Below, in pieces: positions 14,659-23,661 of a stretch of 38,102 nucleotides of DNA. Every line of letters begins with the position of its first letter. Within the stretch, counting starts at the first letter, position 1. The DNA is taken from the NCBI GenBank assembly GCA_024280415.1, contig JAJRQE010000295.1, positions 1 through 38,102 of the forward strand, in the 5' to 3' direction. Source of the DNA: Spirochaetota bacterium. GTDB lineage: Bacteria > Spirochaetota > Spirochaetia > B11-G9. The notes under the pieces were generated by a model, which did no database searches, was not told the origin of the DNA, and worked only from the letters and a program-made list of their open reading frames with translations. Made by a program: the position numbers and the translations under genes.

Positions 14659-16229
14659 TGGATCTTTTTTTAAAAATAATTCCCTGGGTTCTGCCTCCTC
14701 TGATCGGTGCTTCAATTGGGTATATTACAAATGCTATAGCAATAACAATGCTTTTTCGCCCTCATAGGGAGAAGAGAATCCTCTCTATTCGTATTCCTAT
14801 GACTCCTGGGATAATTCCCAAACAGCGATATGAACTCTCTGTAAGTGTAGGGAATATGGTTTCCCGGGAACTTCTTACAGAAGATGCTGTTAGAAAGCAG
14901 ATACACTCCGAATCTTTTCAGAAGAGTCTGGAAAAAAGTGTACGGGCTTTCCTTGAACTAGGTATGGATACTCCTGCAGAAGATATGAAAATGCTTTTAA
15001 AGGGATCAACGTTGAATATTAAACAGGAAGGTTCTATAAAAGAATCATTTCTGCCCGAACTGCTTAATAATTTTCTGCAGTCAGATGGATTCACTATACT
15101 CCTGGATCAAGTTCTGGATAAGGGGATCTTATATTTGGAAAACAGATCCCTGAGTCGTCTTTTCCCAGCTTCTAGAGAAAAAATAATTTCAAAATTTATT
15201 ATGCTCATCTCCTCAGAAGATTTTGAAGAGCGGTTTGTTTCAACTATTGATAAATGGCTGGAAAAATCTGTCCATGATAATTTTAGAATATCTGAATTCC
15301 TGACTGAACAGAATATAGACAGAGCTGCTACTGTTTTTAGAAAATTTTTTATAAAAATTTTTCCCCATTTAATTCATTTTCTCAACAGTCATGAAGTGGC
15401 ATCTGAACTGGAAGTACATGGAAGAAAACTCCTGGAAGATATAATTAAAAAACTCAACAAGATACAGAGATTTTTAATTTCTGCAGGACAGTACGACAAA
15501 ACCCTGGATGAAAATATGGCCGAAATAGTTGTTGATACAATAAATAATATTAAGAATTATGGCGAAACAGAAAAAAATATCGAGACAATTGTGAATGGGT
15601 TTAGACGTAGAATGGTTTCTTTAAGTCAAAAGACTGCAGGGGAGCTTTTTTCCAGCTGGGACGGTGATCTGTTTGACGATATTCGAAATATTGAACGATC
15701 CTTTTTTGAATTTATCCGTAATCCGATAATCCTTGGGAATGTTGAAAACTGGATCTCTTCACTCTACAATAAATATGGGGATAAAGACTTGAAGACCCTG
15801 CTAAATGAGTGGTTCGGTCTGTCCTTTGATACAATAAAAAAATCTCTGATTCGCATGTTGATTTCAGGAGAAGATCCTCTGGTAAAAAAGTCCGGGAGTT
15901 TAGTTTCCAGTATATTTAATACCGTCACAGATAATGGAAGAAAATCTATTGGAGATATAATAAATATATCATCAGAATTACGTAATAGAATTAATATTAA
16001 TCTTTGCCGCTCTTTTGTTGGCATAATAGACAATAAGATACCCCAAATTCTCGAAAGTATAGATGTAAATACCCTTGTTGTAAATAAAATAGATACTTTG
16101 GATATGGCAACAGTGGAGAAGCTCATTCTCGATATTGTAAAAAAGCAGCTCCGCTGGATTAACCTTTTCGGAGCACTTCTGGGATCAGTTATCGGAGGTG
16201 CCCAGCTGCTTTTAAATATGTTTATGTAG
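14658..16229 (+). CDS. DUF445 family membrane protein
   Basis: 523 residues. N-terminal membrane segment and the family signature GYITNAIAITMLFRP (21-35) followed by PMTPGIIPKQR; a long helical, partly repetitive middle; and a C-terminal hydrophobic segment (FGALLGSVIGGAQLLLNMFM). This matches DUF445/YheB-like proteins, which are anchored at both ends. Function is not established. It is translationally coupled to the SH3 lipoprotein (TAATG), suggesting a shared envelope role. It is convergent with the thiamine operon, with only 18 bases between stops and no clear terminator. Confidence 0.85.
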   Translation: MDLFLKIIPWVLPPLIGASIGYITNAIAITMLFRPHREKRILSIRIPMTPGIIPKQRYELSVSVGNMVSRELLTEDAVRKQIHSESFQKSLEKSVRAFLELGMDTPAEDMKMLLKGSTLNIKQEGSIKESFLPELLNNFLQSDGFTILLDQVLDKGILYLENRSLSRLFPASREKIISKFIMLISSEDFEERFVSTIDKWLEKSVHDNFRISEFLTEQNIDRAATVFRKFFIKIFPHLIHFLNSHEVASELEVHGRKLLEDIIKKLNKIQRFLISAGQYDKTLDENMAEIVVDTINNIKNYGETEKNIETIVNGFRRRMVSLSQKTAGELFSSWDGDLFDDIRNIERSFFEFIRNPIILGNVENWISSLYNKYGDKDLKTLLNEWFGLSFDTIKKSLIRMLISGEDPLVKKSGSLVSSIFNTVTDNGRKSIGDIINISSELRNRININLCRSFVGIIDNKIPQILESIDVNTLVVNKIDTLDMATVEKLILDIVKKQLRWINLFGALLGSVIGGAQLLLNMFM

Positions 16230-16247
16230 GGGAAACAGGATATATTT

Positions 16248-17411
16248 CTAAGTTTTAATAAGCCAGCATTTTTCTGGGTTTACCGTAACTGTTATATTTT
16301 CACCTTCTGTAAGTGTACTGGTATAATAATAATCCATTTCTCTTATTTCTGTTTTAAGCAGAGTTTTCCCCCATCTGTATTCAACTGAAAGCTGTCTTCC
16401 AAAATATTCGGTAGATACTATTTTCCCGACAATACTATTTTCCTGTTTACCAGAGCTAAAATCACCACCTTTTACGGGTTTTATGGTAGAGGGTTCAGCC
16501 TTGTAAACCACCTCTTTTGGAGGTGGTTGTTGACTGAATTTATTTATAAAATTAATTTTTGTATCCTGGGGGCGAAAGAATAGCAGGTAGTTTTGTTTCG
16601 GGAGAATCTTCTCTCTCCAGGGAAGCCTGAAGAGGAGTTCAGTATTTTCTGTAGAAAGCAGGATCCCCTCTGTCCTGTCAGCTTTTTCGACAGTGCAGGG
16701 TATTGTATTTGAGTCTCCCAGAAAGTCTCCGCAGAATTTTGTTGCCGGACGATTGTAAAGCTCCCAGGGGGTTCCTGTTTGTTCAATCTTCCCCTTATTC
16801 ATAAGAACTATCCTGTCGCTTATGGAGAGAGCTTCCTCCTGATCATGGGTAACATATATTGTAGTAATCCCGAGTTTTTGCTGAATCTCCCTTATTTCCC
16901 GTCTCAGGCTTCTTCGCAGGGTTGCATCCAGGGCACTAAGAGGCTCATCCAGAAGAAGCAGCCTGGGCGATGGGGCAAGAGCCCTTGCAAGTGCTGTCCT
17001 CTGTTTTTCACCTCCGGAAAGGGATTCCACCTCTCTTTTTTCATAACCTCCAAGGTGTACCAGATCCAGCATTTTCTGACAGATTCCTTTAATTGTTTCA
17101 GAATCTTTTCTTCGAGCCTTTAGTCCGTAGGAGATGTTGGCAAGTACATTCATGTGGGGGAAGAGAGCATAATCCTGGAATACTATACCAATATCCCTAT
17201 CCCAGATGGGAACATCTGTAACTCTTGTGCTGCCGATAAAAATATTACCACTGTCAGGAGTCAGAATCCCGGAAATTAGGCTAAGAGTTGTTGTTTTTCC
17301 ACAGCCCGAAGGCCCTAGCAGAGTTACAAGTTCCCCCTTATTTATCGTTAAATCAATTTCAATATTAAAATCAGGAAACCTTTTTTTTATATTTTTAAGT
17401 CTTATTCCCAT
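16248..17411 (-). CDS. thiQ: Thiamine ABC transporter, ATP-binding protein
   Basis: 387 residues. Walker A GPSGCGKTT (33-41), Q-loop VFQDYALFPH, signature LSGGEKQR, Walker B LLLLDEPLSALD and H-loop VTHDQEEAL, so the ATPase is complete. It is much longer than the usual ThiQ (about 215-235 residues): residues beyond about 240 form a TOBE-like C-terminal extension, as in PotA/FbpC-type importers. Assignment to thiamine comes from the operon with thiB/thiP and the TPP riboswitch; alone it would read as a spermidine/iron-type ATPase. It starts 17 bases after the permease stop. Confidence 0.8.
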   Translation of the reverse strand: MGIRLKNIKKRFPDFNIEIDLTINKGELVTLLGPSGCGKTTTLSLISGILTPDSGNIFIGSTRVTDVPIWDRDIGIVFQDYALFPHMNVLANISYGLKARRKDSETIKGICQKMLDLVHLGGYEKREVESLSGGEKQRTALARALAPSPRLLLLDEPLSALDATLRRSLRREIREIQQKLGITTIYVTHDQEEALSISDRIVLMNKGKIEQTGTPWELYNRPATKFCGDFLGDSNTIPCTVEKADRTEGILLSTENTELLFRLPWREKILPKQNYLLFFRPQDTKINFINKFSQQPPPKEVVYKAEPSTIKPVKGGDFSSGKQENSIVGKIVSTEYFGRQLSVEYRWGKTLLKTEIREMDYYYTSTLTEGENITVTVNPEKCWLIKT

Positions 17412-17428
17412 TTATTGACTCCTAAGAT

Positions 17429-19099
17429 TTAATTATGTGATCCGAAATAATCCATCAGAATAAATGACAGACCGGTAATTACAATAAGAACTGTTCCAAG
17501 GGCACAGGCTGCAGTAAAGTTATATGCACCGATCAGTCTGTAAATCATTATGGGTATTGTAAGGGTGTTTTTATCTGCCAGCAGTATTGTTGCATTCATC
17601 TCTCCAATAGAGATGGCAAAAGCAAAAGCTCCTCCTGCAAAAATTGCTGATTTAATTAGTGGAAGTTCAATTTCGGTAAAAACTTTAAATGGCCTCTGCC
17701 CCAGACTGAGGGCTGCATAAAGCAAGTTTGGTTTAATTTTATCCAGAACAGGTTTTACAGATCTTGTTACAAAGGGGAAGGCTATTACTGAATGAGCAAA
17801 AATAATTAAAAGGGAGGAACCCTCTAAAGAAATATTTAAGGAAGATACTGTTTTAAGATAACCCAGTCCCAAAATAATCGAGGAAACAGAAACCGGCAGC
17901 ATAAAGAGAGTATCCAGATATTTTGAGATTTTGTTTCCGGAACGAAGAATATAGCTTATGGCAGTTCCCAGAATAATTGAAATAATTACACTGTAAAATG
18001 CAAAGGTTAACGAATTAATAATAGCCTGATATACGGGTAAACCGAAGTTTCCTCTGCTTTGTCCAAGTATTTCCATATAGGCGGCAAAAGTAAGATATTT
18101 GTATCCTCCTGAAGTTTTTATGAAGGACTTAACAATTACAGATAACACAGGAGCAGCAATAAGCAGCACCAATATCAGGATATAGACAGCTATAGCAGAT
18201 CTTAGAGCCGGAGAAGTTTTTTTATTTTTTTTATACATTTCTGAATTCTGTTTTATCTGATCATGATGAGTCATATCTGCCTGGAAGTGGACATTAAGAT
18301 ATACGAAAATCAGGGTAATAAAGATTCCCACTATGGCAAGAGCAGCTGCGGCATCCATATTGAGTGATATACGTGCCAGTCTGTATATTTCGACCTCTAT
18401 TGTTGTAAAGGAGGGACCTCCTCCTAAAACAAGTATTACTGCAAAGCTTGTAAAGCAAAAAACAAATATAAGAGCGGCACTGGCAAGGATAGCAGGAACA
18501 ATCTGGGGTAGTGTGATAGTAAAAAAAACCTTAGTCTTTCCTGCCCCCAAAGACTCTGCCGCCCTTGTAATAGTTGGATCAAGTTTCTCCCAGAGGGAGG
18601 CAACAATACGTAAAACTATTGGGAAATTATAGAAACCGTGGGCAAGAATTATTGCTTTCATAGAGTATAAAATCTTTAAAGGAGGATCAGTCTGTTTTGT
18701 AATACCCATAATTATTCTGTTTAGAAAACCATTGTTTCCGAAAAAAATAACAAAACCCAGGACAACAAGGATTGAGGGAAGTACAAAAGGCACAGCAGAA
18801 ATTCCCTTCAGAATATTTTTCCCGGGAAAGTTCTTTGTTGCAATAATCCAGGCTCCCGGGAGTCCAAGTAAAATAGCAAAGATAGTACTCAGCAGTGCCT
18901 GGACAATGGTAAAGAGTATTATTCTCTGATTGTAGGGGGAACCAAGGAGATTTGTTATATTCTTAAAAGAAAATGATCCCGAATCGGAAATAAATGCCCC
19001 TTTTAGAACCATAGATATTGGGAGATAGAAAAGTAGAAACAGAAATGCCCCTGCTGAAACGAGCAGCAGGGTATATCTCTGTCTATTCAGTAACGGCAT
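17429..19099 (-). CDS. thiP: Thiamine ABC transporter, permease (two fused permease domains)
   Basis: 556 residues with about twelve membrane segments. Two binding-protein-dependent permease domains are fused head to tail, each with its EAA loop: AAESLGAGKTKVFFTITLPQ in the first half and AALSLGQRPFKVFTEIELPL in the second. This duplicated form is typical of ThiP and of FbpB-type iron permeases. A charged linker (MTHHDQIKQNSEMYKKNKK) separates the halves. ATG at 19099 overlaps the end of thiB by 17 bases. Confidence 0.85.
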   Translation of the reverse strand: MPLLNRQRYTLLLVSAGAFLFLLFYLPISMVLKGAFISDSGSFSFKNITNLLGSPYNQRIILFTIVQALLSTIFAILLGLPGAWIIATKNFPGKNILKGISAVPFVLPSILVVLGFVIFFGNNGFLNRIIMGITKQTDPPLKILYSMKAIILAHGFYNFPIVLRIVASLWEKLDPTITRAAESLGAGKTKVFFTITLPQIVPAILASAALIFVFCFTSFAVILVLGGGPSFTTIEVEIYRLARISLNMDAAAALAIVGIFITLIFVYLNVHFQADMTHHDQIKQNSEMYKKNKKTSPALRSAIAVYILILVLLIAAPVLSVIVKSFIKTSGGYKYLTFAAYMEILGQSRGNFGLPVYQAIINSLTFAFYSVIISIILGTAISYILRSGNKISKYLDTLFMLPVSVSSIILGLGYLKTVSSLNISLEGSSLLIIFAHSVIAFPFVTRSVKPVLDKIKPNLLYAALSLGQRPFKVFTEIELPLIKSAIFAGGAFAFAISIGEMNATILLADKNTLTIPIMIYRLIGAYNFTAACALGTVLIVITGLSFILMDYFGSHN

Positions 19100-20111
19100 T
19101 TATCCATTCATCTATCCAGGAATCAAGGTTTTTATCAAGCTTTTCCGGATCAATCAGAAGGCTTTTTGGAGGTTTAGGTGCTGCCCTGAAGGATTCAGGA
19201 AGGGGCAGTTCGGTTCTTACAGGGTACATCCAGTTTGTCAGGGGAATGGCATTCTGGAATTTGCTTTCCAGAATAAAATCTATAAATCGTTCGGCTTCTT
19301 TTGGGTGTTTTGCTCCCTTTATTATTCCGGCACCTTCAATCTGCATGTAATGTCCCTGGGGGAAAATCGCAGCTTTGTAACGTTCAGAGTCTTCATATTC
19401 TTTATGGTAAGCAGGGCTTGTTGTGTAGCTTAAGACCATGGGAGCCTCTCCCTCGGTAAAGAGACCGTATCCGGAATCCCATCCATCGGTGATTGTAAGA
19501 ACCGAGGGCATCAGTTTCTTCCAGTATTCTTCGAACCCATCTCCCATCACACTTTTTGTCCAGAGCATAAAACCCAGTCCCGGACTGGAGGTTCTGGGAT
19601 CCATTAGTATTAGTGATTTACTGTACTCCGGTTTAAGGAGGTCTGCCAGAGACTCAGGAGGGGTGCTGATCTTCTCAGAGTCATAAATTATGGAGAAATA
19701 TCCATAGTCAAAGGGGGTAATGTGGTTTGTTTTGTCAAACCTAAGTTCGTTTGGAATCCTGTCCAGATTAGGGGATTTGTATGGAACAAGAAGATTTTCT
19801 CTAAGGGCTTTATAAAGAAGATTATTATCTATCCCTAAAAGTATATCCCCCTTTGGATTCTCCTTTTCCAGCATTGCTCTCTGAACCATCTGTCCGGCAT
19901 CTCCAGCAGATATGACAGTAACTTTTATTCCGTACTCCTCTTCAAATAATGGGAAAACAATAGGTCCGGGACCCCATTCCGAAACAAAAGAATCATAGGT
20001 ATATATTATTAAATCTGATGTGCCGGAATCCTTCTCTTTTTTATTAAAAAAAGAAAATACAGATACAGCTGCAATGAGAATAATGAAAAAAAATGTAAAA
20101 AATTTACGCAT
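19083..20111 (-). CDS. thiB: Thiamine ABC transporter, substrate-binding protein
   Basis: 342 residues from ATG at 20111, behind GGAGTG. An N-terminal hydrophobic signal (RKFFTFFFIILIAAVSVFSF) without a lipobox Cys suggests a periplasmic or membrane-tethered protein. The thiamine/TPP-binding family pattern is clear: YTYDSFVSEWGPGP, then NPKGDILLGIDNNL and EGEAPMVLSYTTSPAYHKE. A longer frame reaching 20213 exists only because the TPP riboswitch happens to be open, so it was not used. First gene of the thiBPQ operon. Confidence 0.9.
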   Translation of the reverse strand: MRKFFTFFFIILIAAVSVFSFFNKKEKDSGTSDLIIYTYDSFVSEWGPGPIVFPLFEEEYGIKVTVISAGDAGQMVQRAMLEKENPKGDILLGIDNNLLYKALRENLLVPYKSPNLDRIPNELRFDKTNHITPFDYGYFSIIYDSEKISTPPESLADLLKPEYSKSLILMDPRTSSPGLGFMLWTKSVMGDGFEEYWKKLMPSVLTITDGWDSGYGLFTEGEAPMVLSYTTSPAYHKEYEDSERYKAAIFPQGHYMQIEGAGIIKGAKHPKEAERFIDFILESKFQNAIPLTNWMYPVRTELPLPESFRAAPKPPKSLLIDPEKLDKNLDSWIDEWINAVTE

Positions 20112-20154
20112 AGAACACTCCATAGAGAAAATTTTGGAATGTGGGTAAGAATAT

Positions 20155-20240
20155 GTCTCGTTCCCTTCGCCGGCATTATCCGGATCAGGTTCAACGGGTT
20201 TAATCTCAGGCATGTATTAAAACAAACCACCCCACGACAG
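20155..20240 (-). promoter_or_regulatory. TPP riboswitch (THI element)
   Basis: The minus strand shows the THI-box order: GGGGTGG, then CTGAGAT, AACCCGTTGAACCTGATCC, GGATAATGCCGGCGAAGGGA. These match the conserved pyrimidine- and pyrophosphate-sensor cores. It lies about 45 bases upstream of thiB and immediately downstream of a promoter, so thiamine pyrophosphate should shut the transporter off. The expression platform before the start codon is short and AT-rich; with no clear U-tract, control of translation is more likely than termination, but this is inference. Confidence 0.95.
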
Positions 20241-20244
20241 AGCA

Positions 20245-20274
20245 ATAATAGACCTGTCTGCTTAAGTGTGTCAA
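20245..20274 (-). promoter_or_regulatory. Sigma70-type promoter of the thiamine operon
   Basis: On the minus strand, a perfect TTGACA (20274-20269), 18-base spacer, TATTAT (20250-20245). The transcript would begin right at the 5' edge of the TPP riboswitch. Confidence 0.75.
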
Positions 20275-20371
20275 TTGGTATAATCTCTTATTTAATAATT
20301 AATCCGGGCGTTGCCATGGATATGTTATCGAACAGTAAATAGAAGTTTAAGCTAAAGTATACTGAATTAAT

Positions 20372-20506
20372 TTAGTTAAAGCTTGTTTCCTTAATCCATT
20401 TTTGATGGGCTTCGTATAATTCTATGAGTTCATCATTTTTTGTAAAGGTATTAAATCTTTTATGGGCTTTTGTAAGCACCTTACTGTTATCTACTACTAT
20501 TTGCAT
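20372..20506 (-). pseudogene. 44-codon frame resembling an Rpn-family C-terminal segment
   Basis: ATG at 20506 follows a strong GGGAGG at seven bases. It encodes MQIVVDNSKV, then KAHKRFNTFTKNDELIEL and YEAHQKWIKE. The 'K..KRF..FT..DE...LYE' pattern recalls the region after the nuclease core in PD-(D/E)XK/Rpn transposase-like proteins, so this is most simply a relic of such a gene. It could instead be an expressed small protein, given the ribosome site. Similarity was judged by eye and is weak. Confidence 0.4.
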
Positions 20507-20528
20507 TATATCCTCCCTTAGGATGCAT

Positions 20529-20559
20529 AGGCGAGCAGCAACGGAGTTGCGACCAGCCT
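20529..20559. repeat. Imperfect hairpin within Rpn-like remnant
   Basis: Starts AGGC, ends GCCT, with an inner GCAAC/GTTGC pair around a short loop. It lies just upstream of the 44-codon frame. It may be a small mobile or repeated element; no second copy was seen in the window. Confidence 0.35.
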
Positions 20560-20692
20560 TTTCCCTTCATATTTAAAGAATATCTTTTGCCAGTTTTTTC
20601 AGATTATAGGGGTTTTTTACTGTTACATTAGTTATTTCCGGCAGGTCTGTCTGCCATGGTCTGGAACTCCCTTTTTCTGAATAATACTCTTT

Positions 20693-20719
20693 TTTGCTAT
20701 TAGCAAGACTAATAGCAAA
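20693..20719. repeat. Perfect 11-bp inverted repeat upstream of leuB
   Basis: TTTGCTATTAG (20693-20703) pairs with CTAATAGCAAA (20709-20719) around a five-base loop, 150 bases before leuB. On the minus strand no T-run follows, so it is not a typical terminator in that direction. It could be a protein-binding palindrome or a weak terminator. Confidence 0.5.
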
Positions 20720-20868
20720 TTATCAAGTTTAACGCATAAATTATAACTATTGTATTTAATTTATATAAAAAAATCCAAGTGTTAATTTTATTAGACTTTT
20801 ATTGACTTAAAAACGAAAATACCATAGCCTTTGGGCAAAAATATAAGATATTAATTCAGGAGATATAG

Positions 20869-21939
20869 ATGGGAGATAAGTATAGTATTGCCGTACTGCC
20901 CGGAGACGGAATAGGGCCGGAAGTTATGGCAGAAGCCTTAAAGGTACTGGAAAAGATAGAGGAATCTTTTAAGATTGAATGCAGCACGACAGAAGCTGAT
21001 TTCGGCGGAATAGCTATAGATAATCATGGAGAGGCCCTCCCTGACTCAACTTTAGACCTTTGTAAGAACTCAGATGCGGTTCTGCTGGGTTCCATAGGGG
21101 GTCCTAAATGGGAAAACCTTCCTCCTGAGCAGCAGCCTGAGCGTGCAGGTCTTCTTCCCATACGTAAAGAACTTGGGCTTTTTGCAAATCTAAGACCTGC
21201 CATAATATTTCCCCAGCTGACAGCTGCATCTCCATTAAAAGATGAAATTCTGAAAGGGGGAATGGATCTTCTGGTGGTGCGTGAACTGACTGGTGGTATC
21301 TATTTTGGATCTCCAAAGGTAAGAGAGGGGGATAAAGCTCTGGATACCCTTGTATACACAAAACCTGAGATTGAAAGAATTGCCCATGTGGCTTTTAAGG
21401 CGGCAGAGCAGCGTCAGGGTAAGGTAACTTCCATAGACAAGGCGAATGTTCTAACCTCCATGGTTCTCTGGAGGGAGGTTGTTACCGAACTTGCGAAGGA
21501 GTATCCTGAAGTTGAGGTAAACCACATGTATGTGGACAACGGAGCAATGCAGCTTGTACGAAACCCGAATCAGTTTGATGTAATTCTATGCGGAAACATG
21601 TTTGGGGATATTCTTTCTGATGAGGCCTCAATGATTACAGGATCTCTTGGAATGCTTCCAAGTGCATCTCTTGGCGAGGGTAATTTCGGTCTTTATGAAC
21701 CTTCCGGTGGGAGTGCCCCTGACATAGCCGGAAAGGGTATTGCAAATCCAATTGCACAGATCTTATCCCTGGGTATGATGTTTAAGCATAGTTTTAACCG
21801 TAAAGATATCTATGATGCAGTATTTCAGTCAATTTCCGGGGTTCTGGAAGCAGGATACCGAACTAAGGATATTTATACTCCGGATTGTACAGTAGTAGGC
21901 ACTTCAGAAATGGGAACAATGATTACAGAGAAATTATAG
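20869..21939 (+). CDS. leuB: 3-isopropylmalate dehydrogenase
   Basis: 356 residues, normal length; ATG follows AGGAGA at six bases. It oxidises and decarboxylates 3-isopropylmalate with NAD in leucine synthesis. Family features: [10 protein letters not shown] at the N-terminus; the substrate loop with [25 protein letters not shown] and D residues in SIDKANVL and [10 protein letters not shown]; the metal-binding [13 protein letters not shown]; and [14 protein letters not shown]. The [16 protein letters not shown] segment fits isopropylmalate rather than isocitrate dehydrogenase. No other leu gene is near, so it stands alone here. Confidence 0.97.
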   Translation: MGDKYSIAVLPGDGIGPEVMAEALKVLEKIEESFKIECSTTEADFGGIAIDNHGEALPDSTLDLCKNSDAVLLGSIGGPKWENLPPEQQPERAGLLPIRKELGLFANLRPAIIFPQLTAASPLKDEILKGGMDLLVVRELTGGIYFGSPKVREGDKALDTLVYTKPEIERIAHVAFKAAEQRQGKVTSIDKANVLTSMVLWREVVTELAKEYPEVEVNHMYVDNGAMQLVRNPNQFDVILCGNMFGDILSDEASMITGSLGMLPSASLGEGNFGLYEPSGGSAPDIAGKGIANPIAQILSLGMMFKHSFNRKDIYDAVFQSISGVLEAGYRTKDIYTPDCTVVGTSEMGTMITEKL

Positions 21940-22056
21940 AAAATTTGGAGATTTTAGATAAAAATAGTACAAGATGGGTGAATTTATGGTAGTATAGCAG
22001 AGGCAGCAGTTCTGGGTTAATAATTTTGGGGATTGCTTGTAAATAGGGGATTTTTT

Positions 22057-23661
22057 ATGGACGATGCAGTAAAGAAGAAAATGATTGGGCTTATGGAAGC
22101 CTCAACAAAATTACAGCAGGAAGTTGCCGGTAATGTATGGGATCTGTTCTCTGTAGCCAACCTTAACAGTGCATATGTTACAGAGATGATTAATTCGGCA
22201 GCCACAAGTGATTCGGATGTTGAAGTGATCCATTCCAAGCTTAAGGATATAACAGATGCAGCAGACAGGATTGTGGATAATATAGAAGATTCATTAAAAG
22301 AGTTACATATTGGTAACAAATCATTTGATCAGACCTCCAGGGTAATGGATGAGTTTCTTAACGGATTAAAACAGATGGGAGATCAGTTTCGTAACTTTAA
22401 GAATGTTTTTTCCGAGGTACAGCAGGCAACCAGCAAAATTAGTAAAACTGTACATGCCATTGCAGATATTTCTGAACAGACGAACCTTCTTTCCATAAAT
22501 GCGGCAATAGAAGCTGCCAGAGCCGGAGAGCATGGAAAGGGCTTCAAGGTTGTTTCTGATGAGGTTAAAAAACTTGCGGAAAAAAGTAAAAACTTAACAA
22601 CTGATATTTCAAAACTCCTTAATACCCTGGAAAAGAATATAAGCTCCTCGGAAAATAATCTGATTGTCTATGAGAATATAAGTAACGGACTCAACGAGAA
22701 AGTGGAAACGGCACGGACTGATCTTTCTGTGACCTCCGGTTCCCTTTCCAGGATTGACAGCAACATGAATAATAATGCTGAATCTGTAAGGAGTCAGTCG
22801 GATAACATTGAACGTATCTATCACTATGTAGGGCAGCTCAGTAATTCCTATACCCTTCTTAACAGCAGTTCAAAACATATAATAAATAATATGAAGTACC
22901 AGGATGACATTATCAATTCCATGAAAGAGCAGGATCATGACAGCAAACAGGTAATTGAGCTCCAGGAAGATATTCTAGAGGATATGGGAATTTACAGTGA
23001 TAAAAGCAAGTTTGTAAGGGTGGGGCACGATGTTGCATATCCCCCATGGGTGTTCATTAAAGCAGGAGTCTCTTCCGGGGTGAGTGTTGATATTATGAGA
23101 ATTATTAACGAAAAACTGGGTCTGCATTTGTACTTTCAGCCCGATCAGTTTATATCAATTACCGAAGGTCTTTTAAGCAGAGATATTAAAGTAATACTAA
23201 ATGTAGGCTGGCCCAATGATTTCCTTGCAAGTAAACCTATAATTGCCACTAACCCCTATTCTGTTTTTAAACCTGTAGCATTTATGCATAAAGATTCTCT
23301 GACAGCTAATGAATTGCTTCCTTTGAATTTTTTAAATGGTAAAAAAATAGCAGCCCAGAAGGGCTCCTATACCATTGAAGAACTGAAAAACTACGATTGT
23401 AAAATAGTTCCTGTTATTAATGAAATAGAGGGTTTAAGTAAACTGATATGGAAACAGGTCGATGGAGTTATAACAGATAAACAGGTAGGTACCTATTTAT
23501 CCCGTAAATATTTTCAGGATGAGATAGTTGCTGTGACAGCTCCCTATAAGGAGCTTGATGTGGTAATGGTTCTTCATGAAAAAGATATCGAATTGAGAGA
23601 TAAAATTAATACAATACTCAAAATGGAAGATATAAACAGGAAAATAAATTCTCTGTTATGA
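22057..23661 (+). CDS. Soluble chemotaxis transducer fused to a solute-binding (SBP_bac_3) domain
   Basis: 534 residues from ATG at 22057, behind AGGGGA. No signal peptide or membrane segment is visible. Residues about 90-230 carry an MCP signalling hairpin: the tip is [20 protein letters not shown] followed by [19 protein letters not shown]. The C-terminal 205 residues (from [16 protein letters not shown]) form a family-3 periplasmic-binding domain ([50 protein letters not shown]). The order, signalling domain first and binding domain last, with no membrane crossing, implies sensing of a cytoplasmic solute that feeds CheA. The arms of the MCP domain are short. The stop overlaps the convergent phoR stop by six bases. 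Confidence 0.8.
   Translation: MDDAVKKKMIGLMEASTKLQQEVAGNVWDLFSVANLNSAYVTEMINSAATSDSDVEVIHSKLKDITDAADRIVDNIEDSLKELHIGNKSFDQTSRVMDEFLNGLKQMGDQFRNFKNVFSEVQQATSKISKTVHAIADISEQTNLLSINAAIEAARAGEHGKGFKVVSDEVKKLAEKSKNLTTDISKLLNTLEKNISSSENNLIVYENISNGLNEKVETARTDLSVTSGSLSRIDSNMNNNAESVRSQSDNIERIYHYVGQLSNSYTLLNSSSKHIINNMKYQDDIINSMKEQDHDSKQVIELQEDILEDMGIYSDKSKFVRVGHDVAYPPWVFIKAGVSSGVSVDIMRIINEKLGLHLYFQPDQFISITEGLLSRDIKVILNVGWPNDFLASKPIIATNPYSVFKPVAFMHKDSLTANELLPLNFLNGKKIAAQKGSYTIEELKNYDCKIVPVINEIEGLSKLIWKQVDGVITDKQVGTYLSRKYFQDEIVAVTAPYKELDVVMVLHEKDIELRDKINTILKMEDINRKINSLL

Larger units (their letters stand above)
20275..20868. other. Intergenic stretch with coding remnants and hairpins
   Basis: 594 bases between the thiamine promoter and leuB. 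It contains a 44-codon minus-strand frame (20372-20506), a second open minus-strand stretch (20573-20692) of protein-like composition (RPWQTDLPEITNVTVKNPYN) that I do not recognise and that lacks a start, an imperfect hairpin at 20529-20559 and a perfect one at 20693-20719. The remainder, 20720-20868, is AT-rich and probably holds the leuB promoter (TTGACT at 20802-20807, 17 bases before a weak TAGCCT). Confidence 0.5.

Noticed and set aside
20112-20213. N-terminal extension of thiB
   Set aside because: The open frame runs through the TPP riboswitch; the ATG at 20111 has the ribosome site and starts a signal peptide.
20693-20719. Intrinsic terminator
   Set aside because: The palindrome is perfect, but no T-run follows on the minus strand and only a weak one on the plus strand, and no gene clearly ends there.
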